NCBI RefSeq assembly: GCF_003989825.1
Contig: NZ_RZHE01000003.1
Location: 1-64,000, forward strand
DNA length: 64,000 bases
DNA from: Vreelandella populi
GTDB taxonomy: Bacteria > Pseudomonadota > Gammaproteobacteria > Pseudomonadales > Halomonadaceae
Direction: 5' to 3'
Shown: piece by piece, positions 38,793 to 49,061 of the stretch
How positions within the stretch are numbered: position 1 is the stretch's first letter
Layout of the letters: each line of letters opens with the position of its first letter
The notes under the pieces: generated by a model
Told to the model about the DNA's origin: nothing
The model's input: only the letters and a program-made list of their open reading frames with translations
The model's database searches: none
Translations under genes and position numbers: made by a program

Positions 38793-41700
38793 TGACTTGC
38801 TCCTGCATGCAGATCCTGAAGGCGCCGCACCGTAATTTCCCTACCGTACTCAAGCGCCATGCAAACGGCATTAGCGCCCGCCAAGGTGGTTGCATAAGGC
38901 ACCTTGCGCGCAAGAGCAGTACGGCGAATGATCGAAGAGTCGTTAATTGCCTGACGACCTTCGGTGGTGTTCACGATGTAGGCAATTTCGTCGTTCTTCA
39001 GCAGATCGACGATATGGGGACGGCCTTCGTAGACTTTATTGACGCGCTCCACCGCCAGGCCAGCCGCTTCAAGCGCTGCTGCCGTGCCGTGTGTCGCACA
39101 TAGCGTGAACCCCAATGTTAGCAGAGAACGACCCACTTCGATAATCCCCTCCTTGTCCGGCTCGCGCACGGAAAGGAAGGCCTTGCGCTCGCCTTCAAGC
39201 GCCGGAATCGCTTCACCCGCCCCTAGCTGCGCCTTGAAAAACGCCTCGGCGAAGGTGTCGCCCGAGCCCATCACTTCACCGGTGGACTTCATTTCCGGCG
39301 AAAGGATCGGATCAACGCCCTGGAACTTGTTGAACGGGAAGACCGCTTCTTTCACGCTGTAGAAGTGCGGAATGATTTCGTGTTCAAAGCCCTGCTCGGC
39401 AAGCGTGGTGCCCGCCATGCAACGTGCGGCGATCTGGGCAAGCGAGGTACCGATGCACTTGGAGACGAACGGCACGGTGCGCGAAGCGCGCGGGTTCACC
39501 TCGATCACGTAGATCTCGCCATCCTGCCAGGCCAGCTGCACATTCATAAGGCCTTTGACGCCCAGCTCTACAGCCATCCGCTTAACCTGGTCGCGCATCT
39601 CGTCCTGTACATCCGCCGGCAGCGAGTAGGGCGGCAGCGCACAGGCAGAGTCACCGGAGTGAACGCCCGCCTGCTCGACGTGCTGCATGATGCCGCCGAT
39701 AACTACCTGCTGGCCGTCAGAAACCGCATCGATATCTACTTCTACCGCCGCGCTCAGGAAGTGGTCCAGCAGCACCGGCGAATCGTTGGAGACCTTGACC
39801 GCATTAGTCATGTAGTTCTCAAGCTCGGAAGCGTCGTAGACGATCTCCATGGCGCGGCCGCCCAATACGTAGCTCGGGCGCACCACTAGCGGGTAGCCAA
39901 TCTTCTCAGCCTTGGCGAAGGCTTCTTCAAAGCTGCGCGCGGTGGCATTGGGCGGCTGCTTCAGGCCGAGCTTGTCGATCATCACCTGGAAGCGCTCGCG
40001 ATCTTCGGCACGGTCGATGGCATCCGGCGTGGTGCCGATAATCGGCACGCCAGCGGCTTCAAGCTCACGAGCCAGTTTCAGCGGCGTCTGGCCACCGAAC
40101 TGAACGATCACGCCGACCGGCTTCTCTTTATCGGCAATCTCGAGCACATCTTCCAGCGTCACCGGCTCGAAGTAGAGACGATCCGAGGTGTCGTAATCGG
40201 TCGAGACGGTTTCCGGGTTGCAGTTGACCATGATGGTTTCATAGCCGTCATCGCGCATGGCGAATGCCGCGTGTACGCAGCAGTAGTCAAACTCGATACC
40301 CTGGCCGATCCGGTTAGGGCCACCGCCCAATACCATGATCTTCTGACGATCGGAAACATCCGCTTCGCACTCTTCCTCATACGTGGAGTACATGTAGGCG
40401 GTGTCTGATGCGAACTCGGCGGCACAGGTATCTACGCGCTTGTAGACAGGACGAATACCGGCGGCCTGACGCGTTTGACGGAATTCCTTTTCGCTGACAC
40501 CAAGAAGCTTGGCCAGGCGCGCATCGCCAAAGCCTTTGCGCTTAAGCCGATAGAGCTCTTGGGCGGAGAAATCGACCAAGGTGCGCTTGGCCACGGCGGC
40601 CTCAGAAAGCACCAGATCTTCCATCTGCACCAGGAACCAACGGTCGATATTGGTCAGCGCAAAGATTTCATCCACGCTCATGCCGGCGCGCATGGCATCC
40701 GCCACATAGAAGATGCGCTCGGCGCCCGCGGCCTGAAGTTCGCCCTTGATCAGGGCCATGTTTTCCGGGTTGAAGTCGGTAATGATCGGGTCGAGGCCGT
40801 CGTTACCGGTTTCCAGGCCACGCAGGGCTTTCTGCAAGGATTCCTGGAAGGTACGACCGATGGCCATGACCTCGCCCACCGACTTCATCTGGGTGGTCAG
40901 GCGATCGTTGGCTTGCGGAAATTTCTCGAAGGTGAACCGCGGAATCTTGGTGACCACGTAGTCGATGGACGGCTCGAAAGACGCTGGGGTACGCCCGCCG
41001 GTAATGTCGTTCTGCAGCTCGTCCAGCGTGTAGCCTACCGCGAGTTTGGCGGCGATCTTGGCAATCGGGAAGCCGGTGGCCTTGGAGGCCAGGGCCGAGG
41101 AGCGCGATACCCGCGGGTTCATCTCGATCACGACCAAGCGCCCGGTTTTCGGGTCCATGCCAAACTGCACGTTGGAGCCGCCGGTTTCCACGCCGATCTC
41201 GCGCAGTACCGCGAGGCTCGCATCGCGCATGATCTGGTACTCTTTGTCCGTCAGCGTTTGCGCCGGCGCTACGGTAATGGAGTCACCAGTGTGCACGCCC
41301 ATGGGGTCAAAGTTTTCGATCGCACACACAATGATGCAGTTGTCGTTCTTATCGCGAACAACCTCCATCTCGTACTCTTTCCAACCCAGTAGCGATTCAT
41401 CGATCAGCAGTTCATGGTTGTTGGAAAGCTCGAAACCGCGCGTACAGATTTCTTCAAACTCTTCCTTGTTGTACGCCACGCCGCCGCCGGAGCCGCCCAT
41501 GGTGTAGGAAGGCCGGATGATGGTCGGGAAGCCAAGCTCTGCCTGAATTTCCCAGGCTTCATCCATGGTGTGGGCGACTTTTGCCTTCGGGCACTCAAGG
41601 CCGATACGCTTCATGGCCTGGTCGAACAGGTCGCGGTCTTCCGCCATGTTGATGGCATCGGCGTTGGCACCGATCATCTCCACGCCGTGCTTTTCGAGCA

Positions 41701-42019
41701 CCCCATGCTTTTCCAGATCCAGCGCGCAGTTCAGCGCGGTCTGACCACCCATGGTGGGCAGGATGGCGTCGGGCTTTTCGGCTTCGATGATCTTCTCGAC
41801 GGCCTGCCAAGTAATCGGCTCGATGTAGGTGGCATCGGCCATGGCCGGGTCGGTCATGATGGTGGCCGGGTTGGAGTTGACCAAAATAACCCGGTAACCC
41901 TCCTCACGCAGCGCTTTACACGCCTGGGCGCCGGAGTAGTCGAATTCGCAGGCCTGGCCGATGACGATCGGGCCAGCACCAATGATCAAAATACTGTTTA
42001 AGTCGGTACGCTTAGGCAT
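38789..42019 (-). CDS. carB: Carbamoyl-phosphate synthase, large subunit
   Basis: Makes carbamoyl phosphate for arginine and pyrimidine synthesis from bicarbonate, ammonia tunnelled from CarA, and two ATP. At 1076 residues (E. coli 1073) it shows the duplicated ATP-grasp halves: [17 protein letters not shown] with [16 protein letters not shown], then [17 protein letters not shown] with [16 protein letters not shown]. An MGS-like allosteric domain binding UMP or ornithine is C-terminal ([18 protein letters not shown]). It is 71 bp downstream of carA and overlaps greA. Confidence 0.98.
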   Translation of the reverse strand: MPKRTDLNSILIIGAGPIVIGQACEFDYSGAQACKALREEGYRVILVNSNPATIMTDPAMADATYIEPITWQAVEKIIEAEKPDAILPTMGGQTALNCALDLEKHGVLEKHGVEMIGANADAINMAEDRDLFDQAMKRIGLECPKAKVAHTMDEAWEIQAELGFPTIIRPSYTMGGSGGGVAYNKEEFEEICTRGFELSNNHELLIDESLLGWKEYEMEVVRDKNDNCIIVCAIENFDPMGVHTGDSITVAPAQTLTDKEYQIMRDASLAVLREIGVETGGSNVQFGMDPKTGRLVVIEMNPRVSRSSALASKATGFPIAKIAAKLAVGYTLDELQNDITGGRTPASFEPSIDYVVTKIPRFTFEKFPQANDRLTTQMKSVGEVMAIGRTFQESLQKALRGLETGNDGLDPIITDFNPENMALIKGELQAAGAERIFYVADAMRAGMSVDEIFALTNIDRWFLVQMEDLVLSEAAVAKRTLVDFSAQELYRLKRKGFGDARLAKLLGVSEKEFRQTRQAAGIRPVYKRVDTCAAEFASDTAYMYSTYEEECEADVSDRQKIMVLGGGPNRIGQGIEFDYCCVHAAFAMRDDGYETIMVNCNPETVSTDYDTSDRLYFEPVTLEDVLEIADKEKPVGVIVQFGGQTPLKLARELEAAGVPIIGTTPDAIDRAEDRERFQVMIDKLGLKQPPNATARSFEEAFAKAEKIGYPLVVRPSYVLGGRAMEIVYDASELENYMTNAVKVSNDSPVLLDHFLSAAVEVDIDAVSDGQQVVIGGIMQHVEQAGVHSGDSACALPPYSLPADVQDEMRDQVKRMAVELGVKGLMNVQLAWQDGEIYVIEVNPRASRTVPFVSKCIGTSLAQIAARCMAGTTLAEQGFEHEIIPHFYSVKEAVFPFNKFQGVDPILSPEMKSTGEVMGSGDTFAEAFFKAQLGAGEAIPALEGERKAFLSVREPDKEGIIEVGRSLLTLGFTLCATHGTAAALEAAGLAVERVNKVYEGRPHIVDLLKNDEIAYIVNTTEGRQAINDSSIIRRTALARKVPYATTLAGANAVCMALEYGREITVRRLQDLHAGASQ

Positions 42020-42090
42020 AACGGTTCCCGCAAAAAATGGTGACGATGAGCAACAAAAGACGGCGATACGGTGATGACTAGAGCGACGGC

Positions 42091-43251
42091 TTAACGGCGC
42101 GCCTGCATCATCTCAACGAAGCGGTCGAACAGCGGCGACACGTCTTTCGGGCCAGGACTCGCCTCGGGGTGTCCCTGAAAGCTGAACGCCGGCCGGTCAG
42201 TGCGCTCAATACCTTGCAACGTGCCATCAAACAGCGAGCGATGCGTCGCCCGAAGGTTAGATGGAAGGCTCGCTTCATCGGCGTTGAAGCCATGGTTCTG
42301 ACTGGTGATCATCACTGCGCCCGTGTCCAGATCTTGAACCGGATGGTTAGCGCCGTGATGGCCATGACTCATCTTGACGGTCTTAGCACCCGAGGCGAGC
42401 GCCAGCAGCTGATGACCCAGGCAGATACCGAATACCGGGGTATCGGTTTCGAGTATTTCCTGGATGGCCTTGATGGCATAGTCGCAGGGTTCGGGGTCGC
42501 CCGGACCGTTGGCCAAGAAGATACCGTCTGGGTTCATCGCCAGCACCTCAGCGGCACTCGTTTGCGCAGGCACCACCGTCAAGCGACAGCCGCGTGCGGC
42601 CAACATACGCAGAATATTGAACTTCACGCCGTAGTCATACGCCACCACATGGTAAGGGCGCTCAGCCTGAGTAGCATCCGCGTAGCCTTCTCCTAGCGTC
42701 CACTCGCCTTCCGACCACTCATAGGCTTCCTTGCAGGAAACTTCTTTGGCCAGATCCATTCCCTTCAGACCAGGAAAGGCCTTGGCGGCAGCTAGCGCAC
42801 GCTCTACTGCGTCATCACCTTCAGCCTCTGCACCCGCCAGAATCGCGCCGTTTTGTGCGCCCTTGTCGCGCAAAATACGCGTCAGGCGACGAGTGTCGAT
42901 GTCCGCAATACCCAGCACATTCTGGCTTTTCAAATAGTCAGACAGACTCTGCTCAGAACGGAAGCTGCTGGCCATTAGCGGCAGGTCGCGAATCACCAGG
43001 CCAGCCGCCGCGATGGAGGCAGACTCGACGTCTTCGGTGTTAATGCCGGTATTGCCGATATGGGGATAAGTAAGGGTAACGATCTGGCGGGAATAAGAGA
43101 GGTCAGTGAGAATTTCTTGATAGCCAGTCATGGCCGTATTGAACACCACCTCACCGCTTGTTACTCCCTCCGCGCCAATGGCTACTCCATGAAACACACT
43201 GCCATCTTCCAGGGCCAATATTGCGGGTTTGCTCAATGCGGGGTTATTCAA
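42091..43251 (-). CDS. carA: Carbamoyl-phosphate synthase, small (glutaminase) subunit
   Basis: Hydrolyses glutamine and passes ammonia to CarB. It has 386 residues: an N-terminal small-subunit domain ([32 protein letters not shown]) and a C-terminal class I amidotransferase domain. The latter has the nucleophile Cys in [12 protein letters not shown] and the His/Glu of [10 protein letters not shown]. The start codon is TTG, seven bases after a GGGAGGAT ribosome-binding site, with no ATG upstream; an atypical start has been described for carA elsewhere. A structured leader with a direct repeat lies upstream. Confidence 0.95.
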   Translation of the reverse strand: MNNPALSKPAILALEDGSVFHGVAIGAEGVTSGEVVFNTAMTGYQEILTDLSYSRQIVTLTYPHIGNTGINTEDVESASIAAAGLVIRDLPLMASSFRSEQSLSDYLKSQNVLGIADIDTRRLTRILRDKGAQNGAILAGAEAEGDDAVERALAAAKAFPGLKGMDLAKEVSCKEAYEWSEGEWTLGEGYADATQAERPYHVVAYDYGVKFNILRMLAARGCRLTVVPAQTSAAEVLAMNPDGIFLANGPGDPEPCDYAIKAIQEILETDTPVFGICLGHQLLALASGAKTVKMSHGHHGANHPVQDLDTGAVMITSQNHGFNADEASLPSNLRATHRSLFDGTLQGIERTDRPAFSFQGHPEASPGPKDVSPLFDRFVEMMQARR

Positions 43252-43428
43252 GTCAAGATCCTCCCATGCTGGTGGGAGCCTGTGGGCGCAGGCTCAGCAA
43301 TCCTGGTTGAAAGCGCCCCTGAGGGCGCCTTCACCAGAATCGAGATTAATTTTTTGAAGCTAGTTGCCGAAATTTTTGTATCAAACGCTCGAAACTTTCT
43401 TATCAAACGCTCGAAATTAGGGTCGTAA
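43252..43428 (-). promoter_or_regulatory. carAB leader: 16-bp direct repeat and overlapping hairpins
   Basis: This stretch holds no gene. A 16-bp sequence, TATCAAACGCTCGAAA, occurs twice at 43379-43394 and 43401-43416, a 22-bp period. Closer to carA are three inverted repeats: GCGCCC/GGGCGC (43313-43328), GAGCCTG/CAGGCTC (43276-43295) and CTCCCA/TGGGAG (43261-43278); the last two share bases and cannot form together. The layout suggests operator sites followed by an RNA switch or attenuator controlling carAB. I could not identify a specific ArgR or PurR box, and no clear promoter was called. The rest of the gap, 43476-43650, shows nothing I recognise. Confidence 0.45.
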
Positions 43429-43475
43429 AAAAGCGGGACGAAGCCGATAAAGAAAAAATCGGTTTCATCCCGCTT
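43429..43475 (-). terminator. Terminator downstream of dapB
   Basis: An 18-bp stem with two mismatches that become G:U pairs is built from 43431-43448 and 43458-43475 with a 9-base loop. On the minus strand it is followed by six T residues. It ends dapB transcription about 175 bp after the stop and insulates the carA leader. Confidence 0.82.
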
Positions 43476-43650
43476 GTTGTTCTATTTGCCTCAGGCAATA
43501 CAGACGCTGTAACTACCTGGGCAGGCAGTGGGTTGACCAACGCAACAAGCGCGCCGTCTGCTTTCGATAAGCCACCCGACCAAAATTTATGGAATGTTAC
43601 AGGATTTCACCGCCTTCGGCTAGCCCTTTATTCCAGAATTTGCCCCTATA

Positions 43651-44520
<870 letters not shown>

Positions 44521-44609
44521 TCAAGATAGCCGCCGATTATAACAGACGCGTCAAGGGAGTCAGTGACCGTCTCAAGAAAGCCTGGTTCTTGCAAACGTAT
44601 TCCTACAAC

Positions 44610-44894
44610 CTAGTTTTCCCAGACCACTACCAACTCTTCATCCTTGGCCATGCGCACCAGGTGATTCTCGACCACGCCTTCCAACTGATCAAGATGCGCT
44701 TCTTCCAGCGTTTCGATAGACACCGAGAGCTTGTCAGCTTCTGCGTGCAGCAGGCAGGTGCCCTTTTCCGGGAATACGATCTTGGCGTCTTGCGCGGTGT
44801 ATTCCACTTCCAGCTTATGCGCCCAATGCTTGCAAAGCCGGTTGATGATGCGCTCGCCTGAAGCGGTAGTAATTTCAGCACGTGATAAAGGCAT
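44610..44894 (-). CDS. DUF2218 family protein
   Basis: A 94-residue soluble protein with no signal peptide or membrane segment. It matches the DUF2218 pattern: SGERIINRLCKHWAHKLEVEY near the N-terminus, a central FPEKGTCLLHAEADKLSV strand region, and LEGVVENHLVRMAKDEELVVVW at the end. A ribosome-binding site (GGAGAACCCT) precedes the ATG. The family has no proven function; members are often next to ferric-siderophore ABC transporters, and this one is divergent from such an operon with a Fur-like site in the gap. A role in intracellular release or handling of iron is inference only. Confidence 0.82.
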   Translation of the reverse strand: MPLSRAEITTASGERIINRLCKHWAHKLEVEYTAQDAKIVFPEKGTCLLHAEADKLSVSIETLEEAHLDQLEGVVENHLVRMAKDEELVVVWEN

Positions 44895-45061
44895 AGGGTT
44901 CTCCGCTGAATAAAGGTGATACAGCTAGCTTATGGGGAACATCAATGACTGCCAAACGGTCAATCAAATGATAGCGCAACGGGTCGTTCAACTCGGCCAT
45001 CCCTGTGCCCGAAAAAACGCTATCTCGACAGCCACACAGGCTTCCATGATAATGCCTCGTC

Positions 45062-45082
45062 ATGCGAATGCGAATTACATTC
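45062..45082. promoter_or_regulatory. Fur-box-like sequence between DUF2218 gene and iron ABC operon
   Basis: TGCGAATGCGAATTACATTC (45063-45082) resembles the palindromic Fur consensus: the core AATG--AAT--CATT is matched at 11 of 15 positions. It lies in the divergent gap, about 90 bp upstream of the binding-protein gene. Suggestive only. Confidence 0.4.
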
Positions 45083-45169
45083 AAAAGCGCTTCTACAAGT
45101 CAGATGCCGACACCGCTTCAGCATGGTCTTCAATGATCGCCCGATAGATCCACAAGTGATGATACCCCT

Positions 45170-46297
45170 ATGATTTCCTCATTTTTCAAAACGCTGATAG
45201 GTACGGCAGTTGTCGTAAGCTGCACTGGCGCAGCGGCTGACGCTATTACCGTGACCGACGTTACCGGCCGCGATGTCACGCTGGACGCCCCAGCAGAGCG
45301 GGTCATTCTAGGCGAAGGTCGCCAGATCTATCTGCTTGGCCTGCTGGAGCCGGAAGATCCGTTTTCTCATGTGGTTGGCTGGCGCGAGGATTTCTCCCAG
45401 GCTGATCCTGACAACTACGCCCGTTACGCCGAGCGCTTCCCTGAGATTGAAACCCTGCCCACGTTCGGCGGCTTCAAGGACGGCACCTTTGATGTTGAAC
45501 AGGCAGCGTCGCTAACCCCTGATGTGGTGTTCATGAATCTGGAGGCCAAGGCAGCCACCGAAGACGCCGCTTACGACGCCAAGCTAGCCCAACTGGGCAT
45601 TCCCATTGTTTACGTCGATTTTCGTGAAGACCCGATAGCGCATACCATCCCCTCCATGCGTATCATGGGTCAGGTAATGGGCGATGAAGAGGCCGCCGAG
45701 GCGTTCATCACGTTCGCCGAAGAGCAGATGGCCCGTGTAACCGACGTGATTGCCGAAGCCGACCCCGAGCGCCCCAGCGTGTTTATCGACCGGGCGGGCG
45801 GCTACTCCGATGAGTGCTGCATGAGCTTTGGGCCGGGCAACTTCGGGGAGTACGTGACACTTGCGGGCGGCACCAACATTGCCGACGGCATCATCCCCGG
45901 CAGTTTCGGCACGCTGAACCCCGAGCAGATCATTGCTGCCAACCCTGACCACGTGGTGGTCACCGGCGGCAACTGGGACGCCTACGTGCCCGGCGGGGCT
46001 TGGGTAGGCGTAGGACCCGGCGCTGACATGCAGGCCGCTCACGCCAAGCTTGAAGCGCTGACCTCCCGCACCGCCATGACTGGCATTCAGGCGGTGGAAG
46101 ATGGCAACTTCCATGCCATCTGGCACCAGTTCTACAACAGCCCCTACTACTTTGTGGCCATCCAGCAGCTCGCCAAATGGCTACATCCAGAGCTGTTTGA
46201 AGACCTGGATCCTGAAGCCACCATGCAAGAGTTACACGACCGCTTCCTGCCCATTGATTTTGAACTAGGCTACTGGATATCGCTTCATGACGACTGA
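45170..46297 (+). CDS. Iron/siderophore ABC transporter, periplasmic binding protein
   Basis: Periplasmic receptor of the FepB/BtuF class, 375 residues. A Sec signal peptide (about 1-25, FKTLIGTAVVVSCTGAAADA) is followed by the typical ITVTDVTGRDVTLDAPAERVI. A class III binding-protein fold is expected, with an EDAAYDAKLAQLGIPIVYVD segment and the IIAANPDHVVVTGG motif near the C-terminal lobe. Two adjacent cysteines lie in DECCMSFGPGNF. The ligand is probably a ferric siderophore or haem-like chelate but cannot be read from sequence. The stop overlaps the permease start by 11 bases. The ribosome-binding site is weak. Confidence 0.87.
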   Translation: MISSFFKTLIGTAVVVSCTGAAADAITVTDVTGRDVTLDAPAERVILGEGRQIYLLGLLEPEDPFSHVVGWREDFSQADPDNYARYAERFPEIETLPTFGGFKDGTFDVEQAASLTPDVVFMNLEAKAATEDAAYDAKLAQLGIPIVYVDFREDPIAHTIPSMRIMGQVMGDEEAAEAFITFAEEQMARVTDVIAEADPERPSVFIDRAGGYSDECCMSFGPGNFGEYVTLAGGTNIADGIIPGSFGTLNPEQIIAANPDHVVVTGGNWDAYVPGGAWVGVGPGADMQAAHAKLEALTSRTAMTGIQAVEDGNFHAIWHQFYNSPYYFVAIQQLAKWLHPELFEDLDPEATMQELHDRFLPIDFELGYWISLHDD

Positions 46298-47357
46298 AAC
46301 GACTGTAACAGCGTCGCCCTCTCAAGGGCGCGCTTTCTACCGTTCCCAAGTGTTTCGCCGCCAGATGATACTCGCAGCGTTGGTCGTGGCGCTGCTCTTC
46401 AGTCTCTGTGTGGATTTAGCCCTCGGCCCTGCCCGCTATAGCCTTAATGAGGTAATCGCTGCGCTGGTAACGCCAGGCAACGTCAGCCAGCAGGCCCGGG
46501 TAATCCTCTGGGAAATCCGCATGCCGGTGGCGCTGATGGCGCTGGTGGTGGGCGCGAGTTTGTCAGTGGCCGGGGCGCAGATGCAGACGATCTTAAGCAA
46601 CCCGCTGGCAAGCCCGTTCACCCTGGGCATTTCCGCTGGCGCCAGCTTCGGCGCTGCGCTGGGACTCGCCTTTGGCGTGGCGATCATCCCCGCCGCCATC
46701 GAGTTTGTAGTGCCCCTCAACGCCTTTATCATGGCCATGTTCACCGCGTTTCTGATCCACGCGCTAAGCCTCAAACGCGGCGTCACGGTGGAAACCATCG
46801 TGCTGCTGGGCATCGCCATGGTGTTCATCTTCAACTCGCTGATGGCGCTGATTCAGTTTTTCGCAAGCCAGGAGGCCGTTTCAGCGGTGGTGTTCTGGAC
46901 CATGGGCAGCCTGACCAAAGCCACCTGGCCCAAGTTCTGGATCGCGTTGGGTATTCTCGCTGCGGTCATGCCTTTACTCGCCCGCCACGGCTGGGCCCTG
47001 ACCGCCATGCGCCTGGGCGATGCCAAGGCCGAAAGCATGGGCGTCAAGCCCCGCGCACTGCGCCTGGAAGTACTGATTCTGGTGTCGCTGCTTGCCGCTG
47101 TAGCAGTGGCCTTTGTGGGTACCATCGGGTTTATCGGCCTAGTGGGGCCGCATATCGCGCGCATCCTGCTGGGCGAGGATCAGCGTTTCTTCCTGCCCGG
47201 TTCAGCGCTGTGCGGCGCGCTGATTCTTTCCGTCGGTTCGGTAATCTCCAAGATCATCATTCCAGGCACGATTATTCCCATCGGCATCATCACGTCATTG
47301 GTGGGCATTCCCTTCTTCCTGTTTCTCGTGCTCAACCACAAGAAGGCCTCATGGTAA
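46287..47357 (+). CDS. Iron ABC transporter permease, FecCD family
   Basis: Inner-membrane permease of 356 residues with about 9-10 helices, homologous to FecD, FepD and BtuC. Markers are PARYSLNEVIAALVTPG, RMPVALMALVVGASLSVAGAQ, NPLASPFTLGISAGASFGA, and the C-terminal GTIGFIGLVGPHIARILLGED, which carries the ATPase-contacting helix. Only one permease gene is present, so a homodimer is expected, as for BtuC. It overlaps both neighbours, giving a tightly coupled three-gene operon. Confidence 0.92.
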   Translation: MTTETTVTASPSQGRAFYRSQVFRRQMILAALVVALLFSLCVDLALGPARYSLNEVIAALVTPGNVSQQARVILWEIRMPVALMALVVGASLSVAGAQMQTILSNPLASPFTLGISAGASFGAALGLAFGVAIIPAAIEFVVPLNAFIMAMFTAFLIHALSLKRGVTVETIVLLGIAMVFIFNSLMALIQFFASQEAVSAVVFWTMGSLTKATWPKFWIALGILAAVMPLLARHGWALTAMRLGDAKAESMGVKPRALRLEVLILVSLLAAVAVAFVGTIGFIGLVGPHIARILLGEDQRFFLPGSALCGALILSVGSVISKIIIPGTIIPIGIITSLVGIPFFLFLVLNHKKASW

Positions 47358-48100
47358 CGCTCAAGCTCACTCACGTATCCGCGCGCTACGGACGCCGCGC
47401 CATTCTGGAAGACATCACCACACCCAGTTTTCAAGGCGGTCAGGTAGTGGCGCTTTTGGGGCCTAACGCTGCCGGCAAATCGACGCTTTTTCGGCGCATT
47501 CTGGGCCTGCTGAAAGGCGAAGGCGAGGTGATCATCAGCAACACACATGCCGAGCGCCCGGTGGCCTACATGCCCCAGGATACCGGTGCGAAAGCGGTGC
47601 TAACGGTGTATGAGTCGGTGCTGCTGGCGCGCATGCAGGGGCGAAGTTTGAAAGTGCAGCCAGAGGATCTGGCCCAGGTTGATCGTGCGCTTGAAGAGCT
47701 CAATATCACCTCGCTTGGCGAGCGCGATATTGGCGATTTGAGCGGCGGGCAGCGCCAGCTGGTGAGTGCGGCACAGGCGCTGGTGCAGGAGCCCGAGATT
47801 CTGATGCTGGATGAGCCCACCTCGGCGCTGGACCTTAACCGTCAGATAAGCCTGCTGACGGTGCTGCGCCGTCTGGCCGATGAACGCGGTATGCTGATTT
47901 TGGTGGCGCTTCATGACCTGGGCCACGCGCTGCGCTTTACCGATGCCTCGATGGTGCTCGAAAACGGCCGCTTGATTGCCTGCGGCCCCACTGAAGAGGT
48001 GATTACACCCGAACTTCTGCGCCAGGTGTATAAAGTGGCGGCACGTATCGAGCCCTGCTCGAAGGGCCGCCCCCAGCTTATCGTTGAAGAGGCCGTTTAA
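47351..48100 (+). CDS. Iron ABC transporter ATPase
   Basis: Cytoplasmic ATPase of the FepC/FecE class, 249 residues. It has Walker A GPNAAGKS, the Q-loop in YMPQDTGA, the ABC signature LSGGQRQLV, Walker B ILMLDEPTSALDL and the switch histidine in VALHDLGHAL. The ATG at 47351 overlaps the permease stop. The Walker A loop has Ala-Ala where most FepC proteins have Gly-Ala or Gly-Ser, a mild variation. The 3' end overlaps the convergent EamA gene by 23 bases, with no terminator between. Confidence 0.92.
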   Translation: MVTLKLTHVSARYGRRAILEDITTPSFQGGQVVALLGPNAAGKSTLFRRILGLLKGEGEVIISNTHAERPVAYMPQDTGAKAVLTVYESVLLARMQGRSLKVQPEDLAQVDRALEELNITSLGERDIGDLSGGQRQLVSAAQALVQEPEILMLDEPTSALDLNRQISLLTVLRRLADERGMLILVALHDLGHALRFTDASMVLENGRLIACGPTEEVITPELLRQVYKVAARIEPCSKGRPQLIVEEAV

Positions 48101-48977
48101 ATCGCCGCCCTTCAAGGGCGGCAAGCCCCACCCCGCTTAACATCAGCGGCAGCGCCAGGATAAAGCCACTGGAAATCGGCAGACCAAATAGCAGCCAATC
48201 AGCCAGCACTGGCCATACCAACGCAATGTACTCAAAGGGTGCCAGTCGGGACGCTTCGGCGTAGCGTAGCGCAAACGTCATGGCGATATGCGCCGCCCCG
48301 CCAAATAGCCCCGACAACACCAGAATCCCGAATTCAGTCGGCGTAAGCGGTGCCCAACCCCAGGGTAGCGTTGCCAGCCCCGCGAGTGCCGACACCAAGA
48401 TAAAGTAAAAGGCGATAGAGGCAGCAGTCTCGGTTCTTGAGATACACCTAACGGTGAGCAGCGCCCCGGCGGTTAATAACGCACTCAAGGCACCTAGCGC
48501 ATACCCGGTCATTTGTCCTCCGCCAGCCCGCGGGTCAAGCCCTGGAAACACCAGCACCGCCATACCGGCAAGTGCCAGTACAATGGCGCCCGCCCGATAA
48601 AACGAGAACTTCTCCCCAAGCAGCAACACTCCACCCACCGCCATAAACACCGGCGTCAGTTGGGCCAAAAGCGTTGCCTCAGCTACCGGCAGTAGCGCCA
48701 CGGCGGCAAAGGAGGCAAACATGGCTGCCGCCCCAAGCCCTGAACGCAATGCATGCCCCAACGGACGCCGAGTCGCCAAGCCACCTGGAAATTCATGCCG
48801 AACGATCAGAAAAACCACAATCGGCAGCAGCGCAAACACCGAGCGGAAAAACACCGACTGCCCCACCGGCACCTCATCACTCACCGCTTTAATGCACACC
48901 AGCATGCCGGTAAACAGCACTCCGGACAGAATTCTGAGCCAGATGCCTAAGACGGGTCTTTCTTGGATGTTATCCAT
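48078..48977 (-). CDS. EamA-type drug/metabolite exporter
   Basis: Inner-membrane protein of 299 residues with ten predicted helices in two EamA repeats (first repeat about 15-140, second about 160-285). Repeat features include ALLPVAEATLLAQLTPVFMAVGGVLLLGE and LRYAEASRLAPFEYIALVWPVLADWL. Some family members export amino acids or other metabolites; the substrate here is unknown. It has a good ribosome-binding site (AAGGAAC) and is convergent with the iron transporter operon. Confidence 0.85.
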   Translation of the reverse strand: MDNIQERPVLGIWLRILSGVLFTGMLVCIKAVSDEVPVGQSVFFRSVFALLPIVVFLIVRHEFPGGLATRRPLGHALRSGLGAAAMFASFAAVALLPVAEATLLAQLTPVFMAVGGVLLLGEKFSFYRAGAIVLALAGMAVLVFPGLDPRAGGGQMTGYALGALSALLTAGALLTVRCISRTETAASIAFYFILVSALAGLATLPWGWAPLTPTEFGILVLSGLFGGAAHIAMTFALRYAEASRLAPFEYIALVWPVLADWLLFGLPISSGFILALPLMLSGVGLAALEGRRFKRPLQR

Positions 48978-49001
48978 TACACTTTATGTTCCTTAAACGT
49001 C

Positions 49002-49027
49002 AAAAACCCCCGGCCTGGGCCGAGGGT
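49002..49027 (-). terminator. Terminator after dnaJ
   Basis: CCCTCGGCC and GGCCGGGGG (minus strand) form a 9-bp stem with a 2-3 base loop, followed by TTTTT, about 35 bp past the dnaJ stop. Confidence 0.75.
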
Positions 49028-49061
49028 CTGTGAAACCTGACATTTTTCAGTCACGTCAGGA

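Noticed and set aside
40475..41392. 305-codon frame antisense to carB
   Set aside because: GC-rich shadow of a highly conserved gene; no start signal.
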